A DNA stretch of 64,000 bases. Origin: Ampelocalamus luodianensis. Lineage: Eukaryota > Streptophyta > Magnoliopsida > Poales > Poaceae. Positions 47,900-57,404 of the stretch are shown here, piece after piece (position 1 is the stretch's first letter; every line of letters starts with the position of its first letter). The stretch lies in NCBI GenBank assembly GCA_036346255.1, contig CM070639.1:31712165-31776164 (forward strand), given 5' to 3'. The translations under genes were made by a program, and so were the position numbers. The notes beneath the pieces were generated by a model. It saw nothing but the letters and a program-made list of their open reading frames with translations, made no database searches and was not told the DNA's origin.

Positions 47900-48296
47900 C
47901 CACCCTCGACGCCGCCACCCAAGGTACGCCTCCTCCGGTCCTCCCTCGCGCTGCCGACTCAGCTCCTCCTCTCGTCCTCGTTTCGCCAGCTCTAATGCCT
48001 CCTCTGGTCCTCCCTCGCACCGCCGACTCGAGCGCCTCCTCCGGTCCTTGCGCCGCTAGCTCCAGCACCTCCTCCGATCCTCCCTTGTGCCATCGGCTCC
48101 AGCGCCTCCTCCGGTCCTCCCTCACGCTGCCGGCTCCAACGCCTCCTCCGGTCCTTCCTCACGTCGCTAACTCCAGCGCCTCCTCCGGTCCTTCCTCACG
48201 CCACCGGCTCCAACTCCTCCTTCGGTCCTCCCTCGCGTCGCTGACTCCAACGCCTCCTCTGGTCCTTGCGCCGCTGGCTCCAACGCCTCCTCAGTG
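47900..48296 (+). repeat. GC-rich minisatellite, unit about 36-39 bp
   Basis: Degenerate units around CGCCTCCTCCGGTCCTCCCTC recur about ten times. The plus frame 47839-48297 stays open (LPRAADS / SSASSGP repeats) but starts with a non-ATG codon, and openness follows from the repeat. It ends at a possible splice donor (CAGTGAGTATT). It may be the 5' untranslated or first exon of the Ulp1-like gene. 48300-49430 is AT-rich with no recognised feature, possibly its intron. Confidence 0.6.
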
Positions 48297-49429
48297 AGTA
48301 TTATACCTATGTGTTATTTCATTGCTTATTCTTGCATATATAGTTGTAGTGCTAGTTTATATTCTTGATCTGTGTTAGTTTTGATACCTAAATCTAGCTC
48401 TGAAGATATTGCAAATTGTTCAGAGGGCTCTGTTTGCTTGCTCGGTGATGAACTATGTCAAACTCTAAAATTGAATGTGATAGTTAGTTCATACTTTGAG
48501 CTCTGTTCAATTACTGGCTATTGTATCTTTGATCTACTGTCAGTTTGTTACTTTCGGATTTAACTAGTTATATTGAATCTTCTGATTCCATTGATATCTA
48601 GCAATTTAGTTGATCACTCTACTGTCAAGCAAATTGGCTTTAATTACTGAACTTGTGTTTTGACGTTGATTTATTATGAGAGTGTTCAATATCCGTTGGT
48701 AATCTAGATTTGATTGTGATCCTAGTTATCTACTGTTTGACTGAAAGTACAGTATGTATTCTTTACCGGTTGAGATCTTTTGACAGTTTAGTAAAGTATT
48801 GGTTAGAGCTCAAAGTTTGAATTTATATTGTCTTGTTCAATTAATGAAGAGTATAGACAATAGGGTTGAGATGGCAAAGGTTTGTTCTTTTGCATCTCTC
48901 TTTCTGAGAGCACACACTATCATTAATCTTCTGTGCTTTATGCTACTTACATTGATCTTATGTGCTTTATGTTGCTTATTGATGATTTCCTGCTGTTAAT
49001 GTTGAGCATAATATTGTCTGTAATGACTTGAATGAATTTCATGGACACCTCTAAATGTACGTCTCCAGTTTGATACTTTGATTATACATGCCTCTTTAAC
49101 TTTTACTTTGAAGGAGACAAGAAATGGCTTGATTTTAGCTGAACATCTTTTAGGTTGCTATTGTGTATGGACTGATAATCACTTGATCTTTTATTGGCTG
49201 AAGTTTAACTTGTTGTCTATTGAAATAGAACTTGACATATTGGTAAAGTTTTAAATCTAGCTCAAAGTCTGATTTAGTGTTATCATATTCAATTGATGAA
49301 TAATATTGGCATGAGTGTTCTGATGGCCTAGATTTATATCTTGTGCATCTAGCCTTCTGAGAGCGACAATTAATATTCTAAATCTTAGCTTTATGTTGAT
49401 TTTGGTTGTTCTCATGATATTTACATACC

Positions 49430-51119
49430 TTGGAGGGATGCATTCGCAGACGACTACTGCACGTATAGGAGTAGGAAGAGATCCAAGGCCGAGTACGACA
49501 ACCGGTTGGAACAGGTGCTTACTGCAAAATTTCAAGTAGACATGGTACATGACAATTTCAAGGCTGTCCCGCAAGAGATTCGCCCGAACGAAGACATCAT
49601 AACACTAGGGGATGCCGTGTACACTTTTATCTAATGGCCCAAGAAGGACATCGCCCTGGACCCTGCAGTGCCGCAATCTCGACACGACCATGCCACTCCA
49701 ACAGGACCCTCGATGACTCCACCTCAATCTTTGCATCAGAACGCTGCCTCATCGGTTCCCGTGGAGAAGATGCCGAAGGAACAAGAAAAGTGTGTCATCA
49801 GACGGTTCCCAGTCGTCTCACAGAAGACGTGTAGCGGGCAAGTCGTTAAGACCAAATCGAAATCGAAGAACATTAAGGCGCCTCCCAAGCCCTCAAAATA
49901 CTCCTTCGGAAGTCCGTTGGCCCCCAACACAGTATTAGCCCGCGCTGGATTAGGTTGCTAGTCTTTGCATATCTCGTATATGCGAAGACCAAAGAGAAAG
50001 GGTGCGATACTAGAATCACCGTCAGATACACGAAGGAGCATTTCCTCCATGAGTCGGGCCACTTCGTTGTGGGCTTCAATGACTTATTTGACCTATTCAA
50101 CCTCAAGGCTCTCGATGCCTCACTTCTACGATGCTGGACACTGTAAGTATGTACAATCAAGTTCTACATTCACGTAATACCAATTAACATCACAACTCAT
50201 TGCTTATGTATAGATACATGATGAAACATGCCCGGGAAAGGTGAGAACCAGTGGGTTTCCTCGACCCACACATGATCTCTGAGCAAACCATCAACCATGA
50301 TGCATCCTACGTCGAGAAATACATAACGACAGGATTTCTTGCTCCGGACAACAAGGACTACATACTGGTGCCCTACAACCAGAAGTAAGTGCTTTACTAC
50401 TTACTATACAAATTTTATTTGTACTTTATACGCAGCACGAACTTAGGTTTAATGACTATAGTCATTATACCAAAGAGGAATAAGGTAATATACCTTGATT
50501 CCCTACTCAGCAAAACCCACGACTTCACCCTTGTGGAAGGAATACTCGACGGGTATGCTCATTTCCTCATACATTACTCTATTGTAGTCTTCCTTCATTT
50601 AAAATGGCCAAGGATAACTTTTTGGAATCATGTAGGTCGTCTAGCGCCTATGTTGCCGAGGGAGGGTCATACAAGGTATCGAGTGCCACACTACAACACA
50701 TGACACAATTTTCGGTACGCCTTACCACGCAATAATCATATATCATACTTCGTAATAATACGTCTTGAACTGACTATACCTATATATGTAATTATATTTG
50801 TACAGCGCCACCAGCAAAAAGAAGAACAATGTGCATTCTACGTTTGCCATCATATGCAGCAAATCATGAGTGCTAAGTTTAAGGATCCCGAGGTTTGTCA
50901 ATCTCGCAATAATTATTTCCTAATTATAAATTTAAATATATATGCTTACTACTTTACTCCTACTAGCGACAGGGCTTGAACATAGATTTAGCTGCACTCG
51001 TTATGAGAGAGATCTCAGAGGTTCGAGGAGCACTCTGCAGCTTCATCAAGACACAGATCATTAACACCGACGGAGCGTTTCACTCCGTCGACACCGCTGA
51101 ACCACCTTCAAACAATTGA
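49430..51119 (+). pseudogene. Ulp1-like gene of the CACTA, degraded
   Basis: Coding pieces are separated by AT-rich introns. 49430-49960 carries a Lys/Pro-rich linker (KTKSKSKNIKAPPKPSKYSF). 50206-50384 reads VGFLDPHMISEQTINHDASY, typical of Ulp1-like proteins of grass CACTA elements. 50440-50560 reads VIIPKRNKVIYLDSLLSKTH, the Asp-bearing strand of the C48 fold. The last exon (50967-51119) reads LAALVMREISEVRGALCSFI and ends in stop TGA. The catalytic His expected before VIIP is not seen. Stops at 49632 and 50241 break the frame. Such proteases are a known cargo of CACTA elements; the role is unsettled. Confidence 0.55.
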
Positions 51120-51710
51120 TTCAATTATAATTCACTTTGAGTAGTTGTAATTCAATTGTAACTCTAGCGACAATACTTAAACATATTCTTTTGTAATTGA
51201 TTTTTGGTTGTAAATGATCACTTTGAGTTGTCAACGATTGATTCATCTATGATCACTACTACACAAAGTGTCATCACAGACGGTTCAAAACCATCACCAT
51301 AGATGGTTTTTTGAACCGTTTGAATTTATATGTCTATGATAACAGGCGGTTATCACAGACGGTCTACACAAGAACCGTCTGTGATAGTTTTTTTTGTATT
51401 GAATCAGTGTGTCCCCAGCGTGTCCTGCCTCGACTCAGAGCTATAATATATAAGGATAGCACCAATATATTTTGCCTCCCGTGCATATATTCAATTATTT
51501 ATTTATTTTTTGAACTCCTGCGCTGTGAATCATAGACGGTTTTATACAAAAACTTTCTATGATGACATATCACAGACGGTTTATATCACGAACCATCTGT
51601 GATAAGCATCTCATCACAGATGGTTTTTGATACGAACCGTCTATGATAAGAATCTCATCACAGATGATTTGTATTAAAAATCGTCTGTGATTCGCATGGC
51701 TTGGAATTTT

Positions 51711-51992
51711 CCATGGCACACACAATCCCATGCTGTGGCATACACAATCCTCTGACGTGACACACATAATTCCCTGTTGTGGCACACAATCTCCTGCTGT
51801 AGCACACACAAACCCCTACCGTGGTAGCCAATCCCCTGCTGTGGCAGCCAATCCCCTGCCGTGGCAGACACAAACCCCTGCCGTGGCAGTCAATCCCCTG
51901 CCATGGCACACACAAACCCCTGCTGTGGCAGCCAATCTCCTGTCGTGGCGCACACAATCCCCTACCGTGGCAGCCAATCCCTTGCCGTGGTA
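51711..51992 (+). repeat. Minisatellite, unit about 22 bp, about 13 copies
   Basis: Repeated unit of the type CAATCCCCTGCCGTGGCA with CACACACAAAC variants. It occupies the middle of the mini-CACTA. Long ORFs on both strands here are by-products of the repeat. Confidence 0.85.
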
Positions 51993-52078
51993 AAATCTCA
52001 AAGAGTAAGAAAAATTCCAAACCATAGTAAAATCAAAGAGTAAGAAAAATTCCAAACCATGATAAAATCAAAGAGTTC
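51993..52078 (+). repeat. Short tandem repeat, unit about 37 bp
   Basis: Two and a half copies of a unit containing AAATCAAAGAGTAAGAAAAA and TTCCAAACCAT follow the minisatellite directly. Confidence 0.75.
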
Positions 52079-52369
52079 ATATCAAAAACCATCTGTGAAG
52101 TATTCGAAGACATCACAGATGGCTCTAGTTAAGAACCGTCTGTGATGTCCGAGATTATCACAAACGGTTCTTAATAAGAACCGTCTGTGATAGGTCCGGA
52201 TCACAGACGGTTCCTAACCGTCTGTGATGAGGCGTCCACTATAGGCTATTTTGTAGTAGTGGATGTATCTATTTTCTACTTACTTGTTTTCAGAGGGCAT
52301 GGCTAGCAATTTCTAAGGCTAGTCGAAAATTAAAAAAAATTTAGTTAGGCATAAAGAACTATCACAACA

Positions 52370-52747
52370 ATTTTATTATTTAACCATTTGTGATATTTCA
52401 TATCACAAACGGTTCTACTCACTAACCGTCTGTGATATGCAGGCTATCACAGACGATTTTGTTCACTAACCTTCTGTGATATGTCGGCTATCACAGACGG
52501 TTAGTGAATATAATCGTCTATGATAGCCGACATATCACAAACAATTAGTGAACAAAACTGTCTGTGATAGCCTGCATATCACAGACGGTTTGTAAAGAGA
52601 ATCATCTGTGATATGTAGGCTATCACAGACGACTCAAAAAACCGTCTGTGATACGCCTGTTATCACAGATATACAAATTCAGACATTTCGAAAACCGTCT
52701 GTGATGACAGTTCTGAACTATCTATGATGAGGTTTTCTGTAGTAGTG
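52370..52747 (+). repeat. Right subterminal repeats of the CACTA with a large palindrome
   Basis: At least ten TCACAGACGG-type units in alternating orientation end at GTAGTAGTG. Units from about 52422 to 52592 form one imperfect palindrome of about 170 bp centred near 52507, with arms sharing GCAGGCTATCACAGACGATT-type sequence. The far end (CTGTAGTAGTG) is less like the left end than the mini-CACTA right end is. Confidence 0.8.
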
Positions 52748-53075
52748 TACTCTGTAAGTTACTGACATCGTGCATCGCCCGGGGGGGGGGGCTAGTGGGA
52801 GCGTGCCCCAATAAAAGAAATATAAACATATGTGTTTTGACACTAAAACACATACAACTTTACTATGATAGACATTATGTTTTACTCTCGGACATATGTG
52901 CTCCAAAGCCATATCCCAACAATGAAGAAATGTTTCACAATTACTATCTCGACTCATATCAATTACCATCAAATTGAGACCCTGCGCAGTGCGACGCGCT
53001 TGCCCGCCAACCGTAATTGGTGTGTCGACTGTCTAAGGATTGAGCACGCGCGTCACACCTAGCTTAGGTCATAGG

Positions 53076-53157
53076 ACAGTAGAACTGGTAAGCAACATCC
53101 TCATTATCGAACTTCATGTAGCCCTGGTGTACCATATGGTCGAGGACGTCCTCGACC
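53076..53157 (-). pseudogene. Second, inverted copy of a FAR1 N-terminal exon
   Basis: On the minus strand, after an AG acceptor (GATGTCAG), a clean stretch reads VEDVLDHMVHQGYMKFDNED followed by VAYQFYC. This is the start of a FAR1-type DNA-binding domain. It lies at the inner end of the right MULE arm and matches the less well kept copy at about 29725-29769. No transposase core follows it. Confidence 0.6.
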
Positions 53158-54415
53158 TGACATCAGTAAAACATAATACAGTAATATACAACAAAAAACA
53201 AGTAAATGACACTAGATAGAATAATAAATTATTGAAGAATGTAAACAAAGTAAATGGACGCTATACTGGTAGTAAAAAAACACGCGCAAAGTCCCGTAAA
53301 ACACACATACGTGGGTGTATGTCCGATTAGCGTTGGGTGTCCTCATCTCGCTTGGAGAAACATCGAGGGTCGGTGTGAGGACTGAGGCGTGGAGGAGAGG
53401 ATCCCGGTTGTCAGGGGGGGCTTACAGCCAGGGGTACAGCGTTTACCGGTGGTGTAGCCATCTGCATAGTGAAACCTAGGTCATCTGCATGAGCTGGAGG
53501 GATATCTGGCCGACATTGGCAATGGAGAATGAGCACCGCCAAACGGGGTTCCTCTACTCCCGTGGGGGGATGTCCAGTAGTCATTATCGATGCGATTCAT
53601 CGGAAGGCAGTCGTCAGATGGAGACGATGGTGGGGGTGGCGGGCGGAGAAGCGATAATGATCTAGGTGATGTGGGGAGAGGGGAAGTGGTCTGATTTTAT
53701 GATCGGATATAAGGGGAGCGCGTTTAGTGGGATGCGTAGGATCGCCCACTTTTTTTTTTATTATCAGCGCCGTGGGGAGGACATGCGGAAGAGTTTTTTT
53801 TTTGTCTGAACGAATGGTGAACGAGTGGTCGTATCGAGAAGTTTTGTCTTACAGTAAAACTCATTTAGGCGTCAGGTAAATCGCGTTAATAGGATCAGTA
53901 ATTATATACATATCCATGGCAGTAACAATTTATATCACTTACAGTAATACAGCTAGGAACATATAGTATAGTAAACCGCGCCGCACACAGTAATGGGAGT
54001 GAGGGGACAATAAACACTAAGTGAGTCAGCAGTAAAAATAGATCGGGTACACATGTGCCTACCTGTAGTTTTGTTATCACCGTACCAACGCTCCCCGGGA
54101 GTAACTTTACTATCAACTAACATCCGACCTGTGGTGTACCGTGATTTTGGTTTTATCGTCGACTGTGGGAGTAACAAGTTTATTTTATTGCTGATTTACG
54201 TGATCCGCGATTTTTTTACTCTCAATTTCACTGCTAATCGCTTTGATATGACGTTTTATTATCAGATTGGACGATTATGAGACTTTTACCCGTGTATATT
54301 TTACCACCGATCCTAGGTGAGAAGCACGTTAGCTGATGCACCATGTGTAGCGAGAGGTAGCGTGGGCTAACGTGCCACGCGCAGCGTACGGTGCAATGCA
54401 AATGGTAGTACTAGA
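53077..54415 (-). repeat. Right inverted arm of the MULE
   Basis: Reverse complement of about 28260-29769, with many small indels. Shared blocks include AAACTCATTTAGGCGTCAGG (53860 on), TAGTGGGATGCGTAGGATCG (53726 on) and GGAGAAGCGATAATGA (53645 on). Repeated CAGTAAA motifs run throughout. No gene apart from the FAR1 exon copy. Confidence 0.65.
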
Positions 54416-54733
54416 CTATACTAGCAGTGGTCGGTACGTGTTGACCTCTGCGCTCAACTGAGTCGTTCAATCATAATATACCATCGTACAGAGTACAAAA
54501 CAATTAATTATCCAGGCAGGCAGGCATTGATCATTGATCTCCAATAACCGTGCGTGCCAATGCAGCTACAAATGCACGCGTAGATGGTAGTTAGATACAG
54601 ATCCATCGTTGCATGGTTGGAGAGATTGGACGGGAGTGGTGGTGGTTGGCCAATTGGCATTGAATTATGTTGGCATGTACTGAGGTCTGAGGCCCGCAGA
54701 ATTTGTTGGCAGAATTGGTAATAACTAGTTAAC
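54416..54733. other. Spacer between MULE and MITE, nothing recognised
   Basis: No ORF of note and no repeat identified. A short direct repeat GGCAGGCAGGCA lies at about 54512. The last eight bases (54726-54733) are the left target duplication of the MITE. Confidence 0.6.
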
Positions 54734-55128
54734 GGGGGCCTACCACGTGAAAAATACAAATACAGTGAATTTTTTTTTTAAAAAAAAAATCAATTTTCAC
54801 CGAACTTAGTAGTGTTGAAAAATTATCAACAAATTACTCCATGTAGTGAAGCATATATTCGACGTCCATGCAAAATTTTAAGATCAAACTTAATTGTATT
54901 TGTGAGATACAAAAAGACAAATTCTGTCTAAAATAGTGTTTCACTGTTTTAACATGAATTTATCCTTTTTTTATCTCGCAGATACAATTGAGTTTGATCT
55001 TGAAATTTCATAGAGATGTATAACATATCATCCACAAATGTAGTAATTGTTTAGGAATATTTTGAAACTTTTAAGTCCGGTGAAAATCGAATTTGCACGT
55101 ATCGGCAATTTCACTGCATACGTGACCT
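54734..55128. mobile_element. MITE with long inverted repeats, 8-bp target duplication
   Basis: The 395-bp element folds back on itself. Left-arm text such as TTAAGATCAAACTTAATTGT and AATTTTCACCG is matched in reverse complement by the right arm (CTCAATTGTATC; CGGTGAAAATCG). TAGTTAAC flanks it at 54726-54733 and 55129-55136. An 8-bp duplication points to hAT-type transposition; the end motif is not clear enough to name a family. It lies about 340 bp upstream of the USP start codon. Confidence 0.75.
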
Positions 55129-55464
55129 TAGTTAACTGCGTATCAAATCATGCATTCCTAACACCTTGAATCACGAGATGCCTGCCCAAGATTTGATTAG
55201 ATCTCATCTACGTTTAATTTGTAGGGAGTGACCTCAGCACTGCTTCATGCCCTGCACGTCTACAAATTAATAGAGAGGTTAATTAGCAACTAGTTGATTA
55301 CCAGCATTAGATAGTCTACATATAGGTAAGTGCCTGTGGCCTGTGGGGGCCTAAAAATTAAGGACAGCATGCACTAAGCCAGCTAGCTAGCCCGGCCTCC
55401 ATATTCCGATTTGCACCACACCTTTTCAATCCCGGCCACACTGAAGAGTTCTTGCTGGGCTGCA

Positions 55465-56884
55465 ATGGGGAGGAGGCTGCCGGTGCTGTGCCGCGGCCGG
55501 GCGGCGACGCGGGTGAGGAAGCGTGTGCAGCGGGTGAGCTACTCCTCCAAGCGGCCTGCGGTGATCAGCTGTAGCGGCAAGGTCAAGAATGCTGCATCAG
55601 GAGCAGGAGGTTGGTATGGCAATGCTGCCGCGTCAATGGTTGACGTGGGCGGCGGAGGCAAGAAGGACGGCGGCGGCCGGCGGGTGATGGTGGTGGCGGA
55701 CGGGCGGGCGGAGGCGGCGGACGCGCTCCAGTGGGCGCTGTCTCAGGCCGTCCGGAGCAACGACGCCGTGGTCCTCCTCGCCGTCGTCACGCCGGCGGCC
55801 GCTGCAGATGGTCAGTTCACGCATGATGAGCAAAACTTGTACCACATAGTTTCTTCGATCGGTGTTTGCACTACGACTGTATATATTGCCATGTCGATCG
55901 ATTAGGATCTTCACCACTGTTGCGTTGGAATTTAACTTTTGGTAATTATAGCAGCCAGTGATTCCTGCGTGAGGATCTCAAGGACAAGATGCTACGAACA
56001 CCTCGATGCTATGCGGAGCATGTATGAATCAGCCAGGCCGGAGGTACGTACGTACCATATATGCAATCTTTGCAAAAGTTTCATTTGGCGCATGAGTACG
56101 TAGCCGCACGAACGGGAGCGTATGTATCAACGAAAATCACTTATTCACGCAGTCAATTAGAAGCTAGCAATGCCAGCGTCCCTGCGTGAAGTTATATGAA
56201 TTTTGTTCAATTCACTGGCACGCTGATCGGACGGTTTAGATTAATTGCTCGTCGTGATTGCATGTATATATAGCTCAATCGATTATATGCTAGCTGTCGT
56301 CCAAGGTGATAAAATGAAGTGAGCCATCATTTAGCACATTTCGCGGAATTGTGGAGATCCACGTCGGAAGATTGCCAGCTAGCTTGTAGATGCAGGTGCA
56401 GGTGCAGGTGTAGGTGTAGCCTAGCTAGGACCATATTGCTTTGGTATCTTCCATCCCTCCCTGTCAAAGGAAGGAAGGCAACGCAACAAAAAAGAGAGAA
56501 GAAAACGCAAGTGGGATTGGACTAATCTTGCATCGCACCACATGGATACATACGTGCGTGATACCTTGCACTAATCGCTGGCGCACATGTGCATGTGAAA
56601 TAATGCAGGTGAAGGTGGAGGTGTGCGTGGTGGAGGCGGAGGAGCGCGCGCCGGCGGTGGTGGAGGCGGCGAGGCGGCACGGCGCGTCGCTGCTCGTGCT
56701 GGGCCAGCGCCGGCAGGCGGTGGCGCGGTGGCTGCTGGTGCTGTGGCCAGCTCGGCGGCGAGGAAGCCTGGTGGAGTACTGCATCGACCACGCGCCGTGC
56801 GTGGCGCTGGGCGTGCGGAGGCGGAGCTCCGGCGGGTACGTCGTCTCCAGCAAGCGCCACAAGGACTTCTGGCTCCTCGCTTGA
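55465..56884 (+). CDS. Universal stress protein (USP) family, three exons
   Basis: Exons 55465-55810, 55955-56043 and 56609-56884 join in frame over GT-AG introns to 236 residues. ATG at 55465 (GCAATGGGGAGG) has a G at +4; an open stretch upstream begins with TTG and is not used. Residues 1-70 are basic and low-complexity (MGRRLPVLCRGRAATRVRKR), perhaps a targeting region. The USP fold starts at RRVMVVADGRAEAADALQWA and continues VVLLAVVTP in exon 1; exon 2 is a helix (YEHLDAMRSMYE). Exon 3 gives VKVEVCVVEAEERAPAVVEA, ASLLVLGQRRQ and GSLVEYCIDHAPCVALGVR. The GxR...G(S) pattern resembles the nucleotide-binding loop but is atypical. Very GC-rich exons are normal for grasses. Precise function is unknown. 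Confidence 0.9.
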
Positions 56885-57013
56885 TTAATCACTACCAGTA
56901 GTAATTAATTAGACTGCTTGATTAATTAATTAATTATTACATTTGATGATCGCTGCGTAATCAAAGCAGCAAAGAGGTTAAAGTGAAGGCATAAGGATTA
57001 AGGAGCTGTGGCT

Positions 57014-57374
57014 TGAAGAGTTAATCTTGTTTCATGTTTTAGTTTGGAAAGTGAAACCTGCATTTTGTATTGCATCATGTTTGCTGTTTTCGAGTCAGAG
57101 CATGCTTACTGGAATGAGCCAGTGCATGTTCGCACAATGTGTGTTAAGCTGCATGTAGGTGCGTGTGTTAAGGAGTGCGTGGTCCGATTCAGTCGGATCG
57201 TGGCTTGTAATGCGGTTGTGCAGTGCACACGTTTGGTCGATTAGTTGCTTTGAGTTATTCGAATATATGCGTAAAACGACGCTGCATCAGAGCGCATCAA
57301 AAGAAATCCTCTGTTGTCTGTTCATCTTCTCCACAGAGCTTGTGTATGTTTAGGTGAAGGCCTTGATCCCAACA
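57014..57374 (+). repeat. 5' LTR of the copia element
   Basis: 361 bp, TGAAGAGTTAATCTTG ... GATCCCAACA. It is collinear with 61582-61939. Confidence 0.95.
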
Positions 57375-57376
57375 TT

Positions 57377-57388
57377 TGGTATCAGAGC
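57377..57388 (+). other. Primer binding site of the copia element
   Basis: TGGTATCAGAGC, the exact tRNA-iMet complement, two bases after the LTR. Here CAG is intact, unlike the gypsy primer sites. Confidence 0.9.
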
Positions 57389-57404
57389 CAAAGGTGAGGA
57401 GTGT

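Larger units (their letters stand above)
51254..52261 (+). mobile_element. Mini-CACTA (non-autonomous) nested in the larger CACTA
   Basis: It begins CACTACTACACAAAGTGTC and ends GGCTATTTTGTAGTAGTG. The 3-bp flanks GAT (51251-51253 and 52262-52264) match. The 1008-bp element has no protein gene. TCACAGACGG subterminal hairpins lie at both ends (51270-51400 and 51530-51700; 52080-52230) around a central minisatellite. The alternative pairings of these ends with those of the outer CACTA give non-matching flanks. Confidence 0.75.
31942..52747 (+). mobile_element. CACTA (En/Spm) DNA transposon with nested insertions
   Basis: It begins CACTACTACAAAACAGGC at 31942 and ends TTTTCTGTAGTAGTG at 52747. 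The 3-bp flanks TAC (31939-31941 and 52748-52750) match, as expected for CACTA target duplications. Subterminal zones carry many TCACAGACGGTT/AACCGTCTGTGA repeats in both orientations. It holds a TNP2-type transposase gene without its core domain and a Ulp1-like second gene. Removing gypsy-3 and the mini-CACTA leaves about 6.66 kb. It interrupts the MULE. Confidence 0.88.
28260..54415 (+). mobile_element. FAR1-type Mutator-like element, split by nested insertions
   Basis: Two related arms, about 28260-29769 and 53077-54415, lie in inverted orientation and enclose a FAR1-like transposase gene (about 29713-31310). Without the CACTA insertion at 31942-52747 the element would be about 5.35 kb. 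The arm ends are estimates from where similarity fades. I could not define the 9-11 bp target duplication expected for a MULE. Both arms are full of CAGTAAA/TTTACTG motifs. The transposase gene is broken as written. Confidence 0.65.

Noticed and set aside
47839..48297. Pro/Ser-rich 152-codon ORF as a real protein
   Set aside because: The frame is open because the minisatellite unit lacks stops; there is no ATG start and no domain.
51711..51992. CRISPR-like spaced repeats
   Set aside because: Units are contiguous and degenerate with no unique spacers, in plant DNA.
51730..52055. Several overlapping ORFs on both strands of the mini-CACTA
   Set aside because: By-products of the 22-bp minisatellite.
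31942..52261. Pairing the best-matching CACTA ends as one element
   Set aside because: The flanks (TAC versus GAT) do not match, while TAC/TAC and GAT/GAT do for the nested reading.
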